Counted from the stretch's first letter, positions 1 through 8,719 are shown. The stretch: 64,000 bases of DNA from Jatrophihabitans cynanchi (GCF_027247405.1 NZ_CP097463.1:1736001-1800000); one strand, 5' to 3'. The notes: generated from the letters alone by a model not told the origin. Numbers and translations: made by a program.

Positions 1-1108
1 GCGTGACCAGCGGGTGGGCGGCCTCGGTCAGGATCCGCCGTCCCTCGACGACGTTGTTGCCGTCCAGCCGGACGACCAGCGGCTTGTTCGCCTCGTCGCC
101 CAGGGTCTGCAGCGCGCCGACGATACCGTTGGCGACCGCATCGCACGCGGTGATGCCGCCGAACACGTTCACGAACACGCTGCGCACCGCAGGGTCGTTG
201 AGGATGATGTCCAGTCCGTTGGCCATCACCTCGGCGCTCGCGCCACCGCCGATGTCGAGGAAGTTCGCGGGCTTCACGCCGCCGTGCTTCTCACCGGCGT
301 AGGCGACCACGTCGAGTGTGGACATGACCAGGCCGGCGCCGTTGCCGATGATCCCGACCTCTCCGTCGAGCTTGACGTAGTTGAGGTGCTTCTCCTTCGC
401 CTTCTGCTCGAGGGGATCGGTGGCCGCGACGTCGACCAGGCCGGCGTTGCGCGACTGGCGGAAGTTCGCGTTGTCGTCCAGCGTGACCTTGCCGTCGAGC
501 GCGACGACGTCCCCTGACCCGACTCGCGCAAGGGGATTCACCTCGACCAGCGTGGCGTCCGCGCCCACAAACGCGTCCCACAGCTTCACGAGCACGTCGG
601 CCACCGGGTCGATCAGGTCGGCGGGGAACTTCGCGGCCTGCGCGATCTCGCGGGCTTTGGCCACATCGACGCCCTGGTTGGCGTCGATCGGCACCTTCGC
701 CAGTGCGTCCGGACGCTCGACCGCGAGCTGCTCGATCTCCATGCCGCCCTCGTAGGACGCCATCGCCAGGAACGTCCGGTTGGCGCGATCGAGCAGGTAG
801 GAGACGTAGTACTCCTCCTTGATGTCCGCGCCCGGGTCGACGAGCACCCGGTGCACGGTGTGCCCCTTGATGTCCATGCCCAGGATCGCCTCGGCGTTGG
901 CCCGGGCGTCCGCTGGCGTCTTGGCCACCTTCACGCCGCCGGCCTTGCCGCGGCCGCCGATCTTGACCTGCGCCTTGACGACGGTCACGCCGCCGATGCG
1001 CTCGGCGATCGCCTGCGCCTGCTCGGGGGTGTCGGCCACCTCGCCGAGGCCCACCGGTACGCCGTACTCACTGAACAGTTGCTTGGCCTGGTACTCGAAC
1101 AGATCCAC
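1..1108 (-). CDS. sucC: Succinyl-CoA synthetase (ADP-forming) beta subunit, 3' end outside window
   Basis: Catalyses, with SucD, succinyl-CoA to succinate with formation of ATP in the cytoplasmic TCA cycle. From a GTG at 1108 the frame reads [12 protein letters not shown] and continues through the ATP-grasp segment [14 protein letters not shown] near residue 45 and FLDIGGGAS near residue 285. It leaves the window after 369 codons; the family is about 390 residues, so only some 15-20 C-terminal residues are missing. The GTG is preceded by a weak purine-rich site (GAACGGA). SucD is expected just beyond the left edge. Gene identity is secure from full-length similarity; the exact stop is not visible. 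Confidence 0.96.
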   Translation of the reverse strand, partial: MDLFEYQAKQLFSEYGVPVGLGEVADTPEQAQAIAERIGGVTVVKAQVKIGGRGKAGGVKVAKTPADARANAEAILGMDIKGHTVHRVLVDPGADIKEEYYVSYLLDRANRTFLAMASYEGGMEIEQLAVERPDALAKVPIDANQGVDVAKAREIAQAAKFPADLIDPVADVLVKLWDAFVGADATLVEVNPLARVGSGDVVALDGKVTLDDNANFRQSRNAGLVDVAATDPLEQKAKEKHLNYVKLDGEVGIIGNGAGLVMSTLDVVAYAGEKHGGVKPANFLDIGGGASAEVMANGLDIILNDPAVRSVFVNVFGGITACDAVANGIVGALQTLGDEANKPLVVRLDGNNVVEGRRILTEAAHPLVT

Positions 1109-1213
1109 GCTGTTACGTCCGTTCTCGCGGTTGTGTCGTGTTGCGAACTTCGCTGAAACCCGCCCGGAGCCTAACCAGTACCGGGACGAACCGACGCGCT
1201 CGTGAGACTGGAT

Positions 1214-1612
1214 TCACGAACCGCCGACGTTCGCCCTGACCCACTGCACGACCTCGTCCATCGTCGCCCCGGGCGTGAAGACCTTGGCCACGCCGGACTT
1301 TTCGAGCGCGGGGATGTCGGCGTCCGGGATGATGCCGCCGCCGAACACCACGACGTCCTCGACGTTGTTCTGGCTGAGCAGTTCGAGGGTCCTGGCGAAC
1401 AGCGTCATGTGCGCGCCGGACAGCACGGACAGCCCGACCGCGTCGGCGTCCTCCTGGATCACTGTCTGCACGATCTGTTCCGGAGTCTGGTGCAGGCCGG
1501 TGTAGACGACCTCCATGCCTGCGTCGCGCAGTGCGCGAGCGATCACCTTCGCTCCGCGATCGTGCCCGTCCAGCCCGGGCTTGGCGATGACGATCCTGAT
1601 GCGTTCGGCCAC
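1214..1612 (-). CDS. Stand-alone cobalamin-binding domain protein (methylmalonyl-CoA mutase C-terminal type)
   Basis: A 132-residue protein that is essentially only the B12-binding fold found at the C terminus of methylmalonyl-CoA mutase. The cobalamin-ligand motif DGHDRG (D-x-H-x-x-G) lies near residue 15, with GLSVLSGAH and [11 protein letters not shown] further on, as in the mutase small domain. No catalytic TIM-barrel gene is adjacent. It could be the small subunit of a split mutase whose large subunit is elsewhere, or a B12 carrier or sensor. It lies between sucC and whiB7, all on the minus strand; the link to succinyl-CoA, the product of the mutase, is suggestive only. Confidence 0.88.
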   Translation of the reverse strand: MAERIRIVIAKPGLDGHDRGAKVIARALRDAGMEVVYTGLHQTPEQIVQTVIQEDADAVGLSVLSGAHMTLFARTLELLSQNNVEDVVVFGGGIIPDADIPALEKSGVAKVFTPGATMDEVVQWVRANVGGS

Positions 1613-1636
1613 GCAATGGAGCGTATGCCCCGCGGC

Positions 1637-1930
1637 TCAGGCGGCGGCGTCGCGGTCGGTCTTGCGGGGGCGGCCGCGCGGTCGCTTGACCGCGACGATC
1701 ACGCCCTCGACCACGATCTCGCCGCCCCACACCCCCCACGGCTCGCGCCGTTCGAGCGCACCCGACAGGCAACCGGCGCGGGCCGGGCAGGGCCGGCAGA
1801 ACGCCTTGGCCGCCTCGAGCCGGACCGGGCTCTCGGCGAACCACAGTTCGACGTCCTCGACGCGGCACGGCAACGACTCCGGGCAGGCCGGCGAGAGCGG
1901 ATCCATCGCCCGGCTCGGCAACGAGTGCAT
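1637..1930 (-). CDS. whiB7: WhiB7-like iron-sulfur transcriptional regulator with AT-hook
   Basis: A 97-residue WhiB family protein. It has cysteines at LPC, CRPC and ARAGC suited to a 4Fe-4S cluster, then the turn motif EPWGVWGGE that contacts the sigma factor. The C terminus ends in the basic AT-hook RPRGRPRK. That hook is the hallmark of WhiB7, which in mycobacteria and streptomycetes activates intrinsic drug-resistance genes with the housekeeping sigma factor. The ATG at 1930 was chosen because a perfect AGGAGG lies just upstream; the frame stays open to an ATG at 1975 and a GTG at 1993. A stable hairpin overlaps this ribosome binding site (separate entry). Targets cannot be seen here. 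Confidence 0.9.
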   Translation of the reverse strand: MHSLPSRAMDPLSPACPESLPCRVEDVELWFAESPVRLEAAKAFCRPCPARAGCLSGALERREPWGVWGGEIVVEGVIVAVKRPRGRPRKTDRDAAA

Positions 1931-1935
1931 GAGAC

Positions 1936-1964
1936 CTCCTCGCGAACTTGGACGTTCGCAAGAG
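1936..1964 (-). promoter_or_regulatory. Hairpin overlapping the whiB7 ribosome binding site
   Basis: On the minus strand GCGAAC (1959-1954) and GTTCGC (1947-1942) form a perfect 6-bp stem around a 6-base loop. Further pairs, including G-U wobbles, extend it into the GAGGAG Shine-Dalgarno at about 1936-1941. The structure could hide the ribosome binding site. whiB7 is known to be controlled in its leader in mycobacteria, but this exact structure is an inference from sequence. Confidence 0.5.
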
Positions 1965-2040
1965 GCCGATCTCATCGCCGGCGGGACATTCACCGCGCTG
2001 CTCCGGTAGTCCGGCTCGGACAGCAGGCAGAGTAGGACAG

Positions 2041-2550
2041 GTGCTCATCGTGATCTCTGGTCTGCCCGGCACGGGAAAGTCCGCGGTCGCTGCCGAAGTC
2101 GCCCGGGAGCTCGACGGTGTCCGGTTGTCGATCGACCCCATCGAGGACGCGCTGCTCGGATCGGGGTTCCCGCCGTCATGGCGGACGGGCGTGGCGGCAT
2201 ACGAGGTTGCGAGGGCGGCTGCCGAGCAGAACCTCGTCCTCGGGCGGACGGTGATCGTGGACGCCGTCAACGACAGCGAGCTCGCCCGGGACACGTGGCG
2301 CAGCGCAGCCACACGCTCCGGCGTGGCGTTGTTCTTCGTGCTGCTCACCCTGGACGACGCCGCGGAACATCGCCGTCGTCTGGAGGGCCGTGGGCACAGG
2401 CACGCTCACGTGCCGGAGCCGACCTGGGAGGACGTTCGGCAACGCGCAGCCTCGTACGAACCGTGGGTCGGGGACTGCGTGCGGGTCAGCGCCGAGGCTC
2501 CGGTCAACGAGCTGGCCAGGGCAGTCCTCGATCACCTGCCGAGCAGCTGA
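2041..2550 (+). CDS. P-loop kinase-like ATPase (AAA / zeta-toxin / APS-kinase-like), unknown substrate
   Basis: A 169-residue protein starting with a Walker A motif, GLPGTGKSAVA, near residue 7. An IDPIED segment follows near residue 35, VIVDAVND near residue 80, and an EGRGHRHAH lid-like region near residue 120. This is the architecture of small predicted phosphotransferases that act on small molecules or RNA. The GTG at 2041 was chosen because the P-loop follows almost immediately and AGGA lies just upstream; the frame stays open to 1948, but that would overlap the whiB7 leader. It is divergent from whiB7. Substrate unknown. Confidence 0.75.
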   Translation: MLIVISGLPGTGKSAVAAEVARELDGVRLSIDPIEDALLGSGFPPSWRTGVAAYEVARAAAEQNLVLGRTVIVDAVNDSELARDTWRSAATRSGVALFFVLLTLDDAAEHRRRLEGRGHRHAHVPEPTWEDVRQRAASYEPWVGDCVRVSAEAPVNELARAVLDHLPSS

Positions 2551-2593
2551 TCACCGCGCGTTTTTGTCGTACCCTCGGGCTACATTCCAACAC

Positions 2594-3936
2594 ATGTTCG
2601 ACAAGCTCGATGCCTCCGTAGCGATCGCCTCGATCCGCGCCGGTGTCGATGCGTTGCTCGATTCCACGCTCACCGCGCTGACCGGCGATCAGCTGGTGGA
2701 GCTGACCCGCGAGCTCGAGCAGCAGGCACGCCGGCTGCCTGCGGTCGAACATCGGGTGGTGGCCGAGCTGGACGAGCGGAGCCTGGCCGGCGAACTCGGC
2801 TGCGCGAACACCGCGACGCTGCTGCACGACCTGCTGCACCTGCACCCGCGCGAGGCGAAGGCACGCGTCGGAGCAGCGCGTGAGCTGACCGAGCGCCGCG
2901 CCCTCTCCGGCGAACTGCTCGCGCCGCTGTGCCCGGCGGTGACCGCCGCCCAGCGTGCCGGGCGGATCTCCACCGCGCACGCAAAGGTGATCCGTGACCT
3001 GCTGCTGTGGCTGCCGGCCGAGTGTGACCGCGAATTCGGCGGCGTGCTCGAGCAGTGCCTCGTCGAGCACGCCGAGCAGCTCGATCCCCTGCAACTGGCC
3101 CGCGCGGTCCAGCGGCTCAAGGCGCGGCTCGACCCGGACGGTCCGGAGCCGCGCGATCGGGAGAACCACCGCCGTCGCGGCGTCACGATCTGCCCGAACC
3201 CGGACGGCTCCAGCGAACTGCGCGGACACCTCACCCCGCCGCGACCGCGGTATGGCAGGCGATCTTCGACTCCCTGGCCGCGCCACGACCGAGCACCGAG
3301 CACCAACGTGATGACCGCAGTGCGGCACAACGGCGGCACGACGCGCTCTACGAAGCAGGCAAGCGGCTGCTGCGCTCGGGCACGCTGCCGGACTGTGGCG
3401 GCGCACCCGCCACCGTGCAGGTCACCGTCCCCGCCAAGGATCTGCGCGATCGGACCGGCTTCGCAGACACCGCACACGGCGACGCGATGAGCGTCACCGA
3501 ACTGCTGCATCTGGCCGCCGAGGCCGAGATCATCCCGGTGGTGCTGGACGACGCCGGCGGGGTCCTCGCCTACGGAAGGACCCGCCGCTACGCCACGCCG
3601 TCACAACGGCGCGCCCTCGCCGCCCGAGACGGAGGTTGCTCGTTCCCGAACTGCACCGTCCCACCCGCCTGGTGCGAGGTCCACCACGTCACGCCATGGG
3701 TCGACGGCGGCCGCACCGACATCGACGAAATGACGCTCGCGTGCGACTTCCACCACGACAACCATGAGAACGCGGGCTGGACCTGCCAGATGATCGACAA
3801 GGTCCCGAACTGGATTCCGCCGCCCTGGATCGACCCGGATCGAATGCCCCGGCGCAACACCGCCCACCACGTCGAGATCACCTTCGATCTGGACGCCGAT
3901 CACCTGCAGCCCGCCGATTCACCGCTGCGAACCTGA
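2594..3936 (+). pseudogene. DUF222 / HNH endonuclease family gene interrupted by a one-base frameshift
   Basis: The frame from ATG 2594 encodes a DUF222 domain (about 215 residues, to SSELRGHLTP). The frame ending at 3936 supplies the rest, starting ATAVWQAIFDSLAAP and including the HNH nuclease core CSFPNC ... WCEVHHVTPW ... HH. The two join only if one G is restored in the ACCCCGCCGCG tract near 3234-3240. Such 13E12/REP-type proteins occur in many copies in actinomycetes and are linked to mobile or repetitive loci. Everything apart from this missing base looks intact, so the break is recent decay or a sequencing error in a GC-rich run. Restored length would be about 447 residues. Confidence 0.85.
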
Positions 3937-4004
3937 ACCTCAGCACGTCTTGAGTTCAGCTCCCTGTCGCGGTGCGCCGAGCCTCGCGGGCGCAGTGCCG
4001 GGGG

Positions 4005-6380
4005 TTACAGCTTCTGGACGGGGGCGTAGCGCAGCATCAGCCAGCGCAACCCCTCGCTGCCGAAGTCGACCTGGGCCTGCGCGCCGTCGCCGGCGCCACG
4101 AGTGGCGACCACGGTGCCCAGCCCCCACGCGTCGTGGGTGACCCGGTCGCCCACGTCCAGCGACGGGATCGCCCGGTCGCCCGCGCCGCCGCGCAGGCCA
4201 CGGCCGCCCGGCGCCAGCCGCGACGACGCGACCTGCTCCTGGGCCGAGCGCCGGGGCGTCGCGCGGTAGCCGTGATCGCCGTACCGCGACGGGACGTCGT
4301 CGTCGTAGCCGGCCGCGAACGGCTGGCGCCCCACCGCGCCCGTCCAGACCGCGAGCTCGGCCGGCACCTCGTCCAGGAACCGCGACGGCGGGTTCCACGA
4401 CGGTGCCCCCCACGCCGAGCGGGCCAGCGCACGGGACAGGTACAGCCGCTGCTGCGCCCTGGTGATCCCGACGTAGGCGAGCCTGCGCTCCTCGGCCAGC
4501 TCGGCCGGATCGCCCAGCGTGCGCAGGTGCGGGAACACGCCGTCCTCCAGCCCGGTGAGGAAGACGACCGGGAACTCCAGGCCCTTGGCGGTGTGCAGCG
4601 TCATCAGCGTGGCGACTCCCCCGTCCCGGTCCGGGACCGAGTCCGCGTCCGCGACGAGCGACACCTGCTCCAGGAACGCGACCAGTGACGTCGCCTCGTC
4701 GCTGCCGGCGCGCTGCTCCTCGAACTCGCGCGCGACGCTGACCAACTCGCGCAGGTTGTCGACGCGGCCCTCGTCCTGGGGGTCACGGCTGGCCTCCAGT
4801 TCGGCGAGGTAGCCGGTGCGGTCGAGCACGGCCTCCAGGATCGAGGACGGGGTGCCGTCGGGGCCGGCCAGCACGCCGCGCAACTCGGTGAGCAGCGCGG
4901 TGAACTCGCCGATCGCGTTCAGTGAGCGCACCGCGATGCCGAACGCCTCGTCGGCGCGTTCGAGCGCGGCACCGAAGGAGATCCGCTCCTGTTCGGCCAG
5001 CACCTCGACGCACGCCTCGGCGCGGTCACCGATCCCGCGCCGCGGCGTGTTCAGGATCCGGCGCAGCGACACCACGTCGTCCGGGTTGGCGATCACCCGC
5101 AGGTAGGCGAGCGCGTCGCGGACCTCCTTGCGCTCGTAGAAGCGCACGCCGCCGACGACCTTGTACGGCAGCCCGACCCGGATGAACACCTCCTCGAACA
5201 CCCGTGACTGCGCGTTGGTGCGGTAGAAGATCGCGACGTCCGACGGTTTCACGTCGTGGTCGTCGGCGAGCGCGTCGATCTGCTGCGCCACCCAGGCGGC
5301 CTCGTCGTGCTCGTTCTCGGCGACGTAGCCCTGGATCTGCTCGCCCGCGCCCGCCTCGGACCACAGGTTCTTCGGCCTGCGGTCCGGGTTGCGCGCGATG
5401 ACCGCGTTGGCCGCGGACAGGATCGTCTGCGTCGAGCGGTAGTTCTGCTCCAGCAAGATCGTGGTGGCGTTCGGGTAGTCGCGCTCGAACTCCAGGATGT
5501 TGCGGATCGTCGCGCCGCGGAAGGCGTAGATCGACTGGTCGGCGTCACCCACCACGGCGAGTTCGGCCGCCCCGAGCCCCTCCACCGCCTGGGTGAGTTC
5601 GCGGACGAGGACGTACTGGGCGTGGTTGGTGTCCTGGTACTCGTCGACCAGCACGTGCCGGAACCGGCGCAGGTAGTGCTCGGCGACGTCGGCGTGGTCC
5701 TGCAGCAGCCGCACGGTGCGCATGATCAGGTCGTCGAAATCCAGGGCGTGCGCGTCCTCCAGCCGCCGCTGGTACCGGGCGTAAGCCTCGGCCAGCACCT
5801 TCTCGTGGGCGTTCGACGCCTGTTCCGCCCACGCCTGCGGGGTGACCAGTTCGTTCTTCAGGTTGCTGACCTGCGCCGACAGCGACCGCGCCGGGTAGCG
5901 CTTGGGGTCGAGGTCCAGGTCGCGTCCGACCATGGTCATCAGCCGCTTCGAGTCGTCGGCATCGTAGATCGAGAACGACGTCTTGAGACCGATCGTCTTC
6001 GCCTCGGCGCGCAGGATCCGCACGCACATCGAGTGGAACGTGCTGACCCACATCGACCGGGCCCGCGGCCCGACCAGTGCGGCCACCCGCTCCTTCATCT
6101 CGCCGGCGGCCTTGTTGGTGAACGTGATCGCCAGGATCTGGCCGGGCGTGGCGCCACGCTCGGCCAGCAGGTACGCGATCCGGTTGGTGAGCACCCGGGT
6201 CTTTCCCGAGCCGGCCCCGGCCACGATGAGCAGCGGGCCGCCCTGGTGCAGGACCGCGGCCCGCTGCTGCGGGTTCAGGCCCTCGAGCAACGTCGCCGGG
6301 TCGACGGCCAGGCGGGTGTGCGGCCCTCGCTGCGCCCCTGCGGGCGGCAGATCGAACAGGCTGTCGAGGTCTGTGGTCAT
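4005..6380 (-). CDS. pcrA: ATP-dependent DNA helicase PcrA/UvrD
   Basis: A superfamily 1A 3'-5' helicase of 791 residues acting in DNA repair and replication restart. It starts MTTDLDSLFDLPP. Visible motifs are the Q-motif LNPQQRAAV, Walker A VAGAGSGKTR near residue 58, Walker B VLVDEYQDTN, motif III GDADQSIYAFRGA, motif IV EQNYRST, motif V TLHTAKGLEF and motif VI YVGITRAQQRL. A C-terminal Tudor-like tail (GDRVTHDAWGLGTV) ends in VQKL. Length is normal for actinobacterial UvrD1. The ATG at 6380 was preferred over in-frame starts up to 6449 because it matches family N termini. It diverges from the permease at 6497; the PcrA - chorismate mutase - sucC neighbourhood matches Rv0948c-Rv0951. Confidence 0.97.
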   Translation of the reverse strand: MTTDLDSLFDLPPAGAQRGPHTRLAVDPATLLEGLNPQQRAAVLHQGGPLLIVAGAGSGKTRVLTNRIAYLLAERGATPGQILAITFTNKAAGEMKERVAALVGPRARSMWVSTFHSMCVRILRAEAKTIGLKTSFSIYDADDSKRLMTMVGRDLDLDPKRYPARSLSAQVSNLKNELVTPQAWAEQASNAHEKVLAEAYARYQRRLEDAHALDFDDLIMRTVRLLQDHADVAEHYLRRFRHVLVDEYQDTNHAQYVLVRELTQAVEGLGAAELAVVGDADQSIYAFRGATIRNILEFERDYPNATTILLEQNYRSTQTILSAANAVIARNPDRRPKNLWSEAGAGEQIQGYVAENEHDEAAWVAQQIDALADDHDVKPSDVAIFYRTNAQSRVFEEVFIRVGLPYKVVGGVRFYERKEVRDALAYLRVIANPDDVVSLRRILNTPRRGIGDRAEACVEVLAEQERISFGAALERADEAFGIAVRSLNAIGEFTALLTELRGVLAGPDGTPSSILEAVLDRTGYLAELEASRDPQDEGRVDNLRELVSVAREFEEQRAGSDEATSLVAFLEQVSLVADADSVPDRDGGVATLMTLHTAKGLEFPVVFLTGLEDGVFPHLRTLGDPAELAEERRLAYVGITRAQQRLYLSRALARSAWGAPSWNPPSRFLDEVPAELAVWTGAVGRQPFAAGYDDDVPSRYGDHGYRATPRRSAQEQVASSRLAPGGRGLRGGAGDRAIPSLDVGDRVTHDAWGLGTVVATRGAGDGAQAQVDFGSEGLRWLMLRYAPVQKL

Positions 6381-6496
6381 CTCGGCATCAAGCCTACGTG
6401 CGGGCACCGTCAGTCCCGCCTGCTGCCATTTGGTGTCGGATACGAGCACTATCGGGAAGGACGCATTTGAGATGATTCGCCCGATGGAGGTCTCGC

Positions 6497-8180
6497 ATGG
6501 CAGTCATGGAGAAGAACCCGCCCGGTGAGCAGACCGGCACCGGTATGCGGCGTGACATCGGCGTCGTCGGGCTGCTGTTCGCCAGTGTCGGCTCGATCAT
6601 CGGCTCCGGCTGGCTGTTCGGCGCGCTCAAGGCGTCGACGATCGCCGGCCCGGCCGCGATCTTCTCCTGGCTCATCGGCGCGGTCATGATCATCCTGATC
6701 GGCCTGACCTACGCCGAACTCGGCACCATGTTCCCGCTGTCCGGAGGCGTGATCCGCTTCCCGCACCTGTCCTTCGGCTCGTTCGCCAGCTACTCGATGG
6801 GCTGGGTCAACTGGGTCGCAGCCGCTGCCGTCGCCCCGATCGAGGTCGAGGGCGCGCTGCAGTACGCGACCAAGTACGCGCCGCTGACCAGCTACGACAA
6901 GGCGACAGACACCCACCCGCTGACCGGGCTGGGCTACGTGATCGCCGTGATCGCGATGGCCGCATTCGTCTTGATCAACTACTTCGGTGTCCGCTGGTTC
7001 GCGCGGGTGAACAACGTCGCCGTGTGGTGGAAGCTGGGGATGATCACGCTGGTCGTGGTGGCGTTCATGGTCACCGAGTTCCACGGGTCCAACTTCACCA
7101 GCCATGGCTTCGCGACCGACGGCGCGCACGGCATGCTCACCGCAATCGCCACCGGCGGCATCGTGTTCTCCTACCTGGGCTTTCGGCAGGGGATCGAGCT
7201 CGCCGGCGAGTCGAGCAACCCGCGCCGCAATATCCCGATCGCCGTGATCGGATCGGTGCTCATCACAGGCGTCATCTACATCCTGCTGCAGGTGGCGTTC
7301 ATCGCCGCGCTCGACCCGGGCGCCCTGACGCACGGCTGGGGGAACCTCAGCGGCAACCTTGCCGAGGGGTTCGGCCCGCTGGCCTTCATCGCCTCGGCGA
7401 TCGGGCTCGGCTGGCTGGCGACGCTGCTGTACATCGACGCGATCATCTCCCCCGGCGACACCGGCCTGATCTACACGACCGTCACCGGCCGGCTGTCCTA
7501 CGCGATGGCGCGCAACGGGAACGCGCCGCGGATCCTGGCGAAGGTGTCGGCGCGCGGCGTCCCGATGCCCAGCCTGTTCCTCGCGTTCGTCGTCGGCCTG
7601 ATCATGTTCTTGCCGTTCCCCAGCTGGCAGCAGCTGGTCTCGTTCATCACCTCGGCCACGGTGCTCTCCTTCGGCAGCGGGCCGATCGTGCTCGCCCGCG
7701 ATGCGCCGGCAGATCCCCGAGCGCGAGCGGCCGTTCCGCGTCCCGTTCGGCGACGTCATCCCGTTCCTCGCCTTCTACGCCTCGAACCTGGTCGTCTACT
7801 GGGCCGGTTGGGACACCAACTGGAAGCTGTTCGCCGCGGTCGGGCTCGGTTTCGTGCTGCTCGCGATCTTCCTGGCCACCGGCACCATCGCCAAGCACGA
7901 GATGAACTGGACGGCGGGCGCCAGCTGGGCGCTGCCGTGGCTCGGCGGACTGTGCCTGATCAGCTGGATCGGCGACTACCCGGAGAAGTCCGCGCACAAG
8001 GGCAACCTCGCCTCGATCGGCTTCGGCTGGGGGTTCATCGTCATCCTGGCGCTGTCTGCGTTGGTGTACCTGATCGCCGTCAAGATGCGGCTGCCGCGGG
8101 CGGACGTGGAACGCAACATCGAGCAGACCAACGCCGAGGCTGCCGAGGAGGAGGCCGAGCTGGGCGAGGTCGGGGCCTGA
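6497..8180 (+). pseudogene. APC-family amino acid permease interrupted by a one-base frameshift
   Basis: An amino acid/polyamine/organocation permease. From ATG 6497 (GGAGG ribosome site at 6486-6490) the first frame covers about 400 residues and 9-10 membrane segments. It includes the signature GSIIGSGWLFG near residue 32 and GFRQGIELAGE near residue 230, and reaches SFGSGPIVLA. Protein similarity then continues in the next frame from MRRQIPERERPF (7701) through the last membrane helices to an acidic tail ending at 8180. Deleting one C from GCCCGCG near 7694-7699 restores one protein of about 560 residues. Either a recent null allele or a base-calling error. Substrate not predictable. Confidence 0.85.
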
Positions 8181-8205
8181 GCGCGTCTCACTATGCGGGA
8201 CGCAG

Positions 8206-8235
8206 TTGCCAGCTGGTGAGAGCGCGTGTCAGACT
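8206..8235 (+). promoter_or_regulatory. Promoter for the chorismate mutase leader
   Basis: TTGCCA at 8206-8211 and CAGACT at 8230-8235 are separated by 18 bases, a reasonable sigma-A type -35/-10 pair. Transcription would begin about 7 bases after the -10, that is at the GTG at 8242, giving a leaderless message. The same CAGACT-N6-GTG arrangement precedes the CorA gene at 35348. Confidence 0.55.
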
Positions 8236-8241
8236 TGCGGC

Positions 8242-8307
8242 GTGCAACAGACCGCCAGCCGATTTTTCTACGGGTACCGCAGCTCGGTGCCCGTCGTTGC
8301 TGGCTGA
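8242..8307 (+). CDS. Chorismate mutase leader peptide, Phe/Tyr rich, 21 codons
   Basis: A short open frame starting at GTG 8242 and stopping at TGA 8305-8307. Its middle reads RFFYGYRSS: Phe-Phe-Tyr-Gly-Tyr at codons 8-12 (8263-8277). Clustered codons for the end products of the pathway are the signature of a pheA-type attenuator leader. The frame begins about 7 bases after a -10 box, as expected for leaderless translation. Codons 10-12 overlap the first strand of a set of alternative RNA hairpins that ends in a terminator. The peptide itself is not expected to have a function; ribosome stalling on its Phe codons is the predicted signal. Confidence 0.8.
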   Translation: MQQTASRFFYGYRSSVPVVAG

Positions 8308-8350
8308 ACCACCCACCAACCGACGCCCCGGGCCCGAGTGCCCCGGGGCG
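8271..8350 (+). promoter_or_regulatory. Phe/Tyr transcription attenuator: protector and antiterminator pairings
   Basis: Three mutually exclusive pairings are visible. Protector 1:2 is 8271-8279 (CGGGTACCG) with 8285-8293 (CGGTGCCCG), nine pairs including one G-U. Antiterminator 2:3 is 8283-8293 (CTCGG, bulged T, GCCCG) with 8329-8338 (CGGGCCCGAG), ten pairs. Terminator 3:4 is listed separately. A ribosome stalled on Phe codons 8263-8268 covers strand 1, frees strand 2 to form 2:3 and allows readthrough; normal translation favours termination. This is the classical trp/phe attenuator logic, read directly from the sequence. Confidence 0.8.
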
Positions 8351-8355
8351 TTTTT
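8324..8355 (+). terminator. Attenuator terminator upstream of chorismate mutase
   Basis: A perfect 9-bp G+C stem, CGCCCCGGG (8324-8332) with CCCGGGGCG (8342-8350), has a 9-base loop and is followed at once by five T residues (8351-8355). It is an intrinsic terminator placed between a leader peptide and the gene it serves. Its left half is also used by the antiterminator pairing. Confidence 0.88.
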
Positions 8356-8416
8356 CATGCGCGGCCCGCGGCGCTCGTGATCCGGAGCCTGCAACAGCAC
8401 AGAAGGCGACGACACG

Positions 8417-8719
8417 ATGACAACGGCGAGCACTGCGAACGCAGCCAGCGTTTCCGAATCGACCGAGACGGACGACTCGCTCGAGACCATCCCCGTGCTG
8501 CGCGGCCAGATCGACGCGCTGGACGCCGCGATCATCAACCTGGTCGCCGAGCGGATCCGGCTCTCCAAGCGCATCCAGACGGCCCGCATCAACGGAGGCG
8601 GCGCGCGGGTCGAACTGGGACGCGAGCGGCTGATCCTGGACGCCTACCGTTGCGCGCTCGGCCGCTCCGGAGCGCACCTCGCCGACGCCGTGCTCGAGGT
8701 GTGCCGCGGGCAGCGCTGA
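8417..8719 (+). CDS. Chorismate mutase, AroQ type
   Basis: Converts chorismate to prephenate, the branch point to phenylalanine and tyrosine, in the cytoplasm. The 100-residue all-helical protein resembles the Rv0948c group: a short variable N terminus, then LRGQIDALDAAIINLVAERI near residue 28 and SKRIQTARI near residue 50, with catalytic Arg/Lys positions. It ends soon after VLEVCRGQR. Mycobacterial homologues of this small type are boosted by binding DAHP synthase. The ATG at 8417 follows AGAAGG. Its own leader (8206-8355) predicts attenuation by charged tRNA-Phe/Tyr. Its neighbours pcrA and sucC agree with the mycobacterial order. Confidence 0.92.
   Translation: MTTASTANAASVSESTETDDSLETIPVLRGQIDALDAAIINLVAERIRLSKRIQTARINGGGARVELGRERLILDAYRCALGRSGAHLADAVLEVCRGQR

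Noticed and set aside
1931-1993. Separate regulatory uORF upstream of whiB7
   Set aside because: The frame starting at 1993 or 1975 is continuous with whiB7 and has no stop, so it is an N-terminal extension rather than a separate peptide; a hairpin model was kept instead.
1948-2040. Upstream extension of the P-loop kinase to 1948
   Set aside because: It would run through the whiB7 leader hairpin, has no ribosome site, and the Walker A motif normally lies near the N terminus.
8181-8225. Terminator of the APC permease formed by GTCTCAC/GTGAGAGC
   Set aside because: Only six consecutive pairs form, the loop is long, and it would overlap the promoter of the attenuator leader.
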